Shown here: positions 57,182-64,000 of the stretch, piece after piece | Position numbering within the stretch: position 1 is the first letter of the stretch | Layout of the letters: each line of letters opens with the position of its first letter | From: Sphaerolaimus hirsutus | Taxonomy: Eukaryota; Nematoda; Chromadorea; Monhysterida; Sphaerolaimidae | Length of the DNA stretch: 64,000 bases | NCBI GenBank assembly: GCA_964036195.1 | Contig: OZ038458.1 | Location: forward strand, 9,251,832 to 9,315,831 | Direction: 5' to 3' | Made by a program: the position numbers and the translations under genes | Notes under the pieces: model-generated | Told to the model about the DNA's origin: nothing | What the model saw: only the letters and a program-made list of their open reading frames with translations | The model's database searches: none

Positions 57182-58574
57182 CCATAGCGGATTTTGGGGT
57201 TAGCATTTTAGGGGGGGGGGATGTCAGCCGGTCAGCACGCGTTAATAACTCGGGAACCGCTTGGCGAAAAATGTTGAAATTTGGATATGTTATGGTTTCA
57301 GGTCGGGGCTAATATCAAGTCCGACGATTTTTTTCTACGACCCCCCAGACCGGAGATAGGGGGGGTCTATAAAAACACTGTAATTTGCGTTTTTTTGGGT
57401 GTCGCCAAGAACATGCAAACTTTGAACATCAATAGCTCGATCATTTGTGAACCGATTTTAGTCATTAAAATGTTAAAATGATCACAAATGTACGGAGAGT
57501 TCATTTCTGATGTCAAATCGGAGATACACATTTGTTTATATATCGATTTAGCCCGATTTCGAAATGCAAAATTTCCGCAAAAGCTTGCTTTTTGAACATG
57601 CTATCCTATTCTCCTGATCGAGAGAAACCCAATGAAACAAAAATGAGATCGATATCTCTCTCCGATCAAAAGTTATAGCACTTCAAACTTTCGCGTCCCA
57701 TCCATGTAAATAACCGCATGAAGGTCAATGCGTTCAAATTCAAAACTCCATATCTCGACCATTTCTCAGCCGATTTTTACCAATGAATATTTAAAATGAT
57801 CAGAATAACCTGACAGTTCCATTTGTATGCTCAGCTTATCTGTATCCTAACTTAAATTTCCCACACAAGAAAATAATGCAAACTCTTGTATGAAATTATC
57901 ATTATGAAAAAGCATCTTGACAATTTGAACATACAACTGGACTCTTTAGGTTTTTCTGATCATTTTAAGTGTTCATTGGTAAAAATCGGCTGAGAAATGG
58001 TCGAGATATGAAGTTTTGAATTTGAACGCATTGACCTTCATGCGGTTATTTACATGGATGGGAGGGAAAAGTTTAAAGCGCCATAACTTTTGATCGGAAA
58101 GAGATATCGATCTCATTTTTGTTTCATTGAGTTTCTCTCGATCAGGAGAATAGGATAGCATGTTCAAAAAGCAAACTTTTGCGGAAATTTTGCATTTCGA
58201 AATCTGGCTAAATCGATATATAAACAAATGTGTATCTCCGATTTGACCTCAGAAATGAACTCTCCGAACATTTGTGATCATTTTAACTTTTTAATGACTA
58301 AAATCGGTTCACAAATGACCGAGCTATTGATGTTCAAAGTTTGCATGTTCTTGGCGACACCCAAAAAAACGCAAATTACAGTGTTTTTATAGACCCCCCC
58401 TATCTCCGGTCTGGGGGGTCGTAGAAAAAAATCGTCGGACTTGATATTAGCCCCGACCTGAAACCATAACATATCCAAATTTCAACATTTTTCGCCAAGC
58501 GGTTCCCGAGTTATTAACGCGTGCTGACCGGCTGACCCCCCCCCCTAAAATGCTAACCCCAAAATCCGCTATGG
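57182..58574. mobile_element. 1.4-kb foldback element with 620-bp arms
   Basis: CCATAGCGGATTTTGGGGTT at the left and AACCCCAAAATCCGCTATGG at the right. The arms run to about 57805 and 57945 with very few mismatches, so the same 66-codon ORF appears on both strands (57281-57481 and 58278-58478). The loop is about 140 bp. Arm sequence (CCATAACTTTTGATCGGAAA) resembles the core of the 36809 element. Confidence 0.88.
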
Positions 58575-60895
58575 CCGCGGCGCGGCAGCTTTGGTCTTCC
58601 TACGAGCCGTTGCAAATTTCACGGCTGTCACGTTGTTTAGTCGTTTCTGGGGACTGGGGAAAATCAATGGGGAAATTAATGAGTCTAGTGAGATTGGTAT
58701 AGTGATTGCCGGCGCCGAAATATATCCAATGAAAACAGTCTGAAGAACTGCGGAAAGCCCAAATTCTCATGGGTAATAAGTCCGGTCAATTCCGGACTTA
58801 GAGAGACGATGCCATAAGTCAACTAATGCATTGTCACACGCATAAAGCTCTATCGATTTTCAAATGTAACGTTGTTTTTTTGTGTGCAGTTACAAGAGGT
58901 TACATGCGTACGTAGCCTGAATGAAGCTCAGTAGAGGAAAAAATTGCATTTATCCTTTTCCACGTTGTTCACTTTTTTACACAATGCTTAGCTGGGACGG
59001 GACTCAGAAAACCTAACGAGCTTTTTTCAGCCAGACTAATTTATCGTATGTAAAATAATCTAAGCTGCCAATCAGAACCACAGTGAATTAGCAGAGTTGG
59101 GCTTGTGCCTGCAAAAGTGGCTATACTCCGGTTACTTTACACTCTGCACGCGTGGTTCCCGCTGGATGTGTGCCAACGATGGTTAACGCGTGCGTGTTTC
59201 ATAAAAAAGATAATAAAATTGATTGTTGTTATAATGTTATTCATTTACATATTCACATCGATGAATTTTTTAAATTTTTACGGAAATCGCATGATTTAAT
59301 AATCATTGGCACGCTTCCAACACGAGACATAAATCAGTGCGAGGGCAGAGAATCATGTACGCCGAGTATACGCAAGAATGGACTGGACCCCATCTGGCTA
59401 TGTTTTTTATGATGTGACAAAAGGCATGGCAACCTATACCGTTGCTAATTGGCGGGCAGTAAAATACATCATCATTACGTATGTATTTACATCATTCATA
59501 GTGGAGGTATTTCGAGGTGGGAAATATTTCGAAGGGGTGAATTTGGGGAGTACGGGTGGGATTTATCGCACTGAAAATGCAGATCATTCAAACGAGGTGA
59601 GCACCATGAGGTTCCATGACTGAATCAAAACAGAGTTGAGCTCATTGAGTTACTGCGTCCACGTCACATTCAACTCGCGCATCGTTCCCCGTTGTCGGCG
59701 ATTTTTACCACAAACACAATTAAAGACAGAAAAGAAGTTCAAAAATTGAATGTCTGGCTAAACCATGAATTTCATCACGCGATAAAAATCCTCCCTCAAT
59801 CAATCACCATTTTAGCAGTAGAAAGGCATCGCCGCACAAACTCCAGTACAAGCTAGGGATGGTCGATGTTTTTTAAGTGTTCTATTTATTTAAAAAATGT
59901 GTTTAAAAATGGTATCAAAACCGTTTTTTTGTTTATAAACATCACCCTTTTTTACTTATGACTAGGTATTTACATTTTTTTGAACTATTGGTGGTTGTTT
60001 TCATTGGTTTTGAGGCATTTTTAGTGTGAAAGTAGGGATGGAAAAGCGCTTTTTTCAACGGCCCGTTTTTTAAATAAAAAGTGCTTTTTAAAAATATGCG
60101 CTTTTATCGCCCTTTTCTCAAAAAATGTCAAGACATATCCTAGACAGCTCCCAAAATTGGTTCTGAGTCAATATATCCACATATATTTTACAAGTGGCAG
60201 TACTTGTGTTGATATAAAGCCATAGAATGCCTGTTTAGCCATTAGATAGCATTATAAGTGGTGATTTCTGCCAAAAAAATCATGGTGGTTATTTCTTTTT
60301 ATTGAATGTTCATCACTTCAAGTGAAGTTGGGGATGGTATAGTGCTTAAATAAGCTTATAAAAGAAGGAAAATACATTTAGTCATATGTTTCCCACTGTG
60401 GATTGTAGAAGTATGTGGAAGCACATTGGCTGGATATTATATAATACACTAACATATCACAGCTTATTATTATATGATAGCATGCAGGAATAGAGATTAC
60501 ACTAAAATGACACAAAATCAATGAAAACAACCACCAGTGGTAATGTGCAAGTGAAATTGCCTTCTATTGTAACCTATTTTAAACACTTTTCCACGCCGGA
60601 AGGTGATAAACACAATAAGTCAATGTAAAACGGATATTTTTGACAGAAATCACCACTTATCAGGGGTTTAGTAGTGGGTTGTGTTGGGGGTTTACCCCCC
60701 CCCCCAAATCTGCCAGCTATCTATCTATTCCAGAAACAGGGTTCTATTCTATTTTTTTATAAATAAAAACAGGGTCGTCAAAAAACATTTTTTGGCCATC
60801 CCTAGTACAAACACAGTAAAAACGGCGGCGATCTTGGATAGAAAAAGTGCACAACATGTGTCGAGGTTCCGTCAACAAAGTGCCCCATTGAGAAT
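58570..60895. repeat. Duplicated segment, copy 2 (empty site)
   Basis: Matches copy 1 from GGCCGCGGCGCGGCAGCTT onward but lacks the LTR element. It contains its own copy of the hAT-like element (59854-60804, TAGGGATGGTC...GGCCATCCCTA, flanks GTACAAGC/GTACAAAC) with an internal deletion. 59125-59371 is extra relative to copy 1. Confidence 0.85.
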
Positions 60896-61283
60896 TTCGA
60901 AACAATTGGCAAATAAAACGAAATGGAACATTCCTCGATCATTTTTCTTGTCTGTGCGATGTCCGACATACCGACTTTATATACCTTCACTTCAAGCTTG
61001 AATAGATATTAACGCACCAAACCGCAATAATTTTGAGTTATGCGTTCGAACGTCTTTTGGGAGCTGAACTAAAATGCGGAAATAAGAAAGCTACCGAACG
61101 GAAACCTGTATAAGAACTTTTTAGGCCCATATGCGATTTGCTCAAAGAGCCATGAATTTATATTAAAACTTTTGAGTGGACCTGTTTTTCATAAAAAAAT
61201 TAGGAATTTTTGTAGATCTGAGTCCTGCTTCCGCGCCCAAAATACGTACGAACGCATAACTCAAAATTTCAATGTGTGGTGCG

Positions 61284-62207
61284 TAGGGTGTCAAATTTCC
61301 GTTTCCGTTTTCCGTTTCCGCCTTTCCGCAGGAAAATTTTTTACCTTTCCGTTTTCCAGCAGCCGAAAAAATTTTACCTTTCCGTTTTCCGTTTTCCGGC
61401 AGCCGTAAATTTTTTACCTTTCCGTTTTCCGGCAGTTGAAATTTTTTTACCTTTCCGTTTCCGTTTTTCTAGCCCATTTTTCCGTTTTCCAGCTGAAAAT
61501 TTTTTACCTTTCCATTTCCATTCTTCCAGGCCATTTTTTCCATTTTCTGGCTCGATTTTAAGTTTTCTGTCATTTTTCCATTGTTTTTCCAATCTGTATT
61601 GATTTTTTTCCACAATGGTGTTTTTAACTACTAGGTTCTTCTGTCATTCATAATTTTTATCTGTATCCAAATCTGTAAAAAAACAAAGTAATTTTGGACA
61701 CATACTTTGCAGTCCACTGAGTATACTTTTTACTGTTCAGTTACATCAAAGTTCACTTTTGCTAAATTCTTATTGTTGTTGTAGTGTATTTTTGCTACCT
61801 TTTGATGATTTTTGATTGGTTCAGTTGAGCTTGAACTACGAGTGAAGTTACTGGCATGATCCATAGTTGCAGAATGTACAGCTACCACAATCAAAGCCAA
61901 ACTGGCAAACCTGCATGCAGGTTTTCCTTCCGCAAATTTGTCTATTACCATGCAGATTTCACTTTATTTTTTTCCGTTTCCGTGAAAATTTCGCTTTCCG
62001 TTTTCCGGCATTTCATTTTTCCATTTTCCGGCTGACAATTTTTTTTTACCTTTCCGTTTTCCGTTTTCCGCTGAGTGAAATTTTTTTACCTTTCCGTTTT
62101 CCGTTTTCCGGCAGAAATTTTTATTTTACCTTTCCGTTTTCCGTTTTCCGTAAAGTGAACAAATTTTACCTTTCCGTTTTCTGTAAACATTTTTTTTTGA
62201 CACCCTA
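61284..62207. mobile_element. hAT-like element, 8-bp TSD GTGGTGCG
   Basis: TAGGGTGTCAAATTTCCG at the left, TTTTTTGACACCCTA at the right; exact GTGGTGCG at 61276-61283 and 62208-62215. Filled with TTTACCTTTCCGTTTTCCG repeats on the + strand, both near the left and near the right. Confidence 0.9.
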
Positions 62208-62536
62208 GTGGTGCGCCAAAGGTATTTTGCATAAAGCCGAACAGTGCCCACAAAAGAGGGTAAGTTGTGCGTGGCTGATGACGAATGACAAGAAAAACTA
62301 CACGGTGCGTTACTTCACATAAAAATTCCGCGTTTCAGTTCTCACAGGTGATCGAAGGTATCGTGGGCGCACACTCAAATTAAAATTACAAAACCTCTTT
62401 CAAAGATTATGTACCTATATAGATACTTTCTATTACTCAACGCTGGGTACAGAAAATGTAAAATATTTTTTTACCTGTACTCATGAATACATGTGTGTAA
62501 TATACTTTTTTACCTGTACTCATGAATACATCTGTG

Positions 62537-63001
62537 TAACGATGGCAAACCCTCTCGAAAAAAAGTATTAAAATTTTTGAATTTGCGAATCTTTTTCACT
62601 ACTTTTCGAATTTTCGAATTTTTTGTTACTTTTCGAATTTTTTTGCATCAATTTATTGCATTTTCTATTTTTTTCTGACCTTTGAATACATCTTTATGTT
62701 TTACAGCCTTACCGCTGTTACCGCATAAGTATTTTGCTTCTGCTGTTACAAAAAAATCATGTGAATATGATGGTCATTGATGATATTTTTCGTGAAGTTT
62801 GTGCATTTTTTACTCATTTTGAACAAAAATCACCGAAAAAATTAGAAAATTCGAAAACGTTTTCGAATTTTTGAATCTTTAGAAAAAAAATCGATTTTTA
62901 TGTATTTTTTTTCACCACGTGAATAAAAATTCTAAAAGTCCTAAAAAATTCGAAAATTCGATAACGTTTTCGAATTTTCAAATCTTTTTTTGCCATCGTT
63001 A
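62537..63001. mobile_element. hAT-like element, 8-bp TSD CATCTGTG
   Basis: TAACGATGGCAAACC at the left, TTTTGCCATCGTTA at the right; exact CATCTGTG at 62529-62536 and 63002-63009. Filled with TTCGAATTTT runs. It is nested in a GTAAAAT/CGTATTTTACGAG element (about 62437-63364, right end ACATTTTAACAACTGTG) of the 39372 family. Confidence 0.9.
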
Positions 63002-63369
63002 CATCTGTGTAATATACTTTTCCCAATAAAATGTAAAAGTGAGTACATTTTGCCCCAGAAAATGTAAATGCGAGTACGTTTTACATGTTGAAAGTGATTT
63101 TTACACGGGAAGACAGAACAGATGTGATTCTTTAAAGATTATTTGGTAATTTCTATAGGAAAATGATGACTTATTTAAGGTTTCTTTTTTAGCAACAAAA
63201 TTGCAATTTGAAACTTCTGAAATACATTTTCTGTACATGTGTACTTCTCAAAAGTACACGGACAGGTGAGTACAGGTAATTTTTTAAAAGTATATGTAAA
63301 TGTATCTACCCAGTACTCGAGTATACGTATTTTACGAGTAAATGTAAATACATTTTAACAACTGTGATT

Positions 63370-64000
63370 AATTCACAGGACATAAAAATGTAATAAAATA
63401 AAATAGGTTATAGAAAAGACCACTCCACGAGTGGGCCAATATTTACGTAAATAATAGCAAGATCAGCAGCAAAACCCTATGCGCTCGAAATCATGGAAGC
63501 GCGCGCGGCAGGAAGGAAATGATGCACATGCATTCTTATCATCTCCAAGCGGAACCAGCCGGCGCACTGGTTTCAATGCAGCTTTGAAGCGCGACACATT
63601 TTGTAAACCAACATTATTGTACTGTTCACAATGGTACCGCGACCGTACTAACACGAGGCGCGGGCAGCTACACAACAAATATAACAAACAGGAAGAAAAA
63701 CTGAAGCCACCAGCCCCACACCATTGTGTAGTTTGCTGCCGCGGCTTCGTAGAAGCGTCATGAAACTCGAAAAGCGGCCGCCAGAAACCCGGAATCTTCC
63801 TAATCACTAGCCAGAAATCAGCAAAATCGTCGCCAGAGCGGCCGGCGGCCACCCGGAGCGGCGGCAAGGTGCAGCGACGACGCGCCAGGCCAACTATTTG
63901 TAAATTGCGCCGACGCGCGGCGGAGGGCAACGGGCCGGAAATAAGGTAAAGTCGACAAGAAACATCCGCGCGCCTCCCCGCTCTAGGGTTCAAACGGGAT
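63370..64000. other. GC-rich end of window, unassigned
   Basis: 63460-64000 is GC-rich. A 176-codon frame runs on the minus strand (63463-63993) and a 94-codon frame on the plus; neither resembles a family I know, and neither has clear splice ends. It could be the edge of a gene or a CpG island. Confidence 0.3.

Noticed and set aside
63463-63993. 176-codon minus-strand ORF at the window end
   Set aside because: No recognisable domain and a competing plus-strand frame; left as unassigned.

Overview
This window looks like nuclear DNA of an arthropod (insect or crustacean; I cannot name the species). Two multi-exon animal-type genes with short GC-rich exons sit in AT-rich DNA. The rest is packed with non-autonomous DNA transposons, foldback elements, one Ty3/gypsy-type LTR element, inverted satellite arrays and one 200-N assembly gap. 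All gene models were built by hand from splice signals, codon phase and recognisable domains.

Layout. 1-5.9 kb (+): the 3' part of a dipeptidyl-peptidase IV-like serine protease (S9B), 13 exons, with its 5' end off the left edge. 7.3-20.3 kb (-): a gene with five CUB domains, one LDLa domain and a membrane anchor, the domain order of nematode LEV-10. A possible signal-peptide exon lies far upstream at 38.8 kb. 27.4-28.8 kb (-): two exons of an unrecognised protein with one C-terminal membrane segment. 28.8-43 kb: mostly nested TIR elements and a few GC-rich patches. 43.2-60.9 kb: a segment present twice. The first copy carries an 11-kb LTR element, itself split by a 5.4-kb AG...CT-ended element holding two inverted arrays of a 39-bp repeat; a gap and a 1.4-kb foldback element separate the copies. 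61-64 kb: more hAT-like elements and an unassigned GC-rich end.

Main discoveries, all in the CUB gene. (1) A 202-bp palindromic transposon with a 3-bp CAG/CTG target duplication lies inside a CUB exon. Its end supplies the GT and the duplicated CAG supplies the AG, so it reads as an exact phase-0 intron: the signature of an introner. At least six related copies lie elsewhere in the window. (2) Two neighbouring paralogous exons encode alternative second halves of CUB3 with the same 2/1 phases, so they look mutually exclusive. (3) Two alternative last exons each complete the final LDLa cysteine codon (TGT or TGC). One ends in a GPI-signal-like tail, the other in a transmembrane helix and basic cytoplasmic tail. 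Together these predict a receptor-clustering-type surface protein made in at least four forms.
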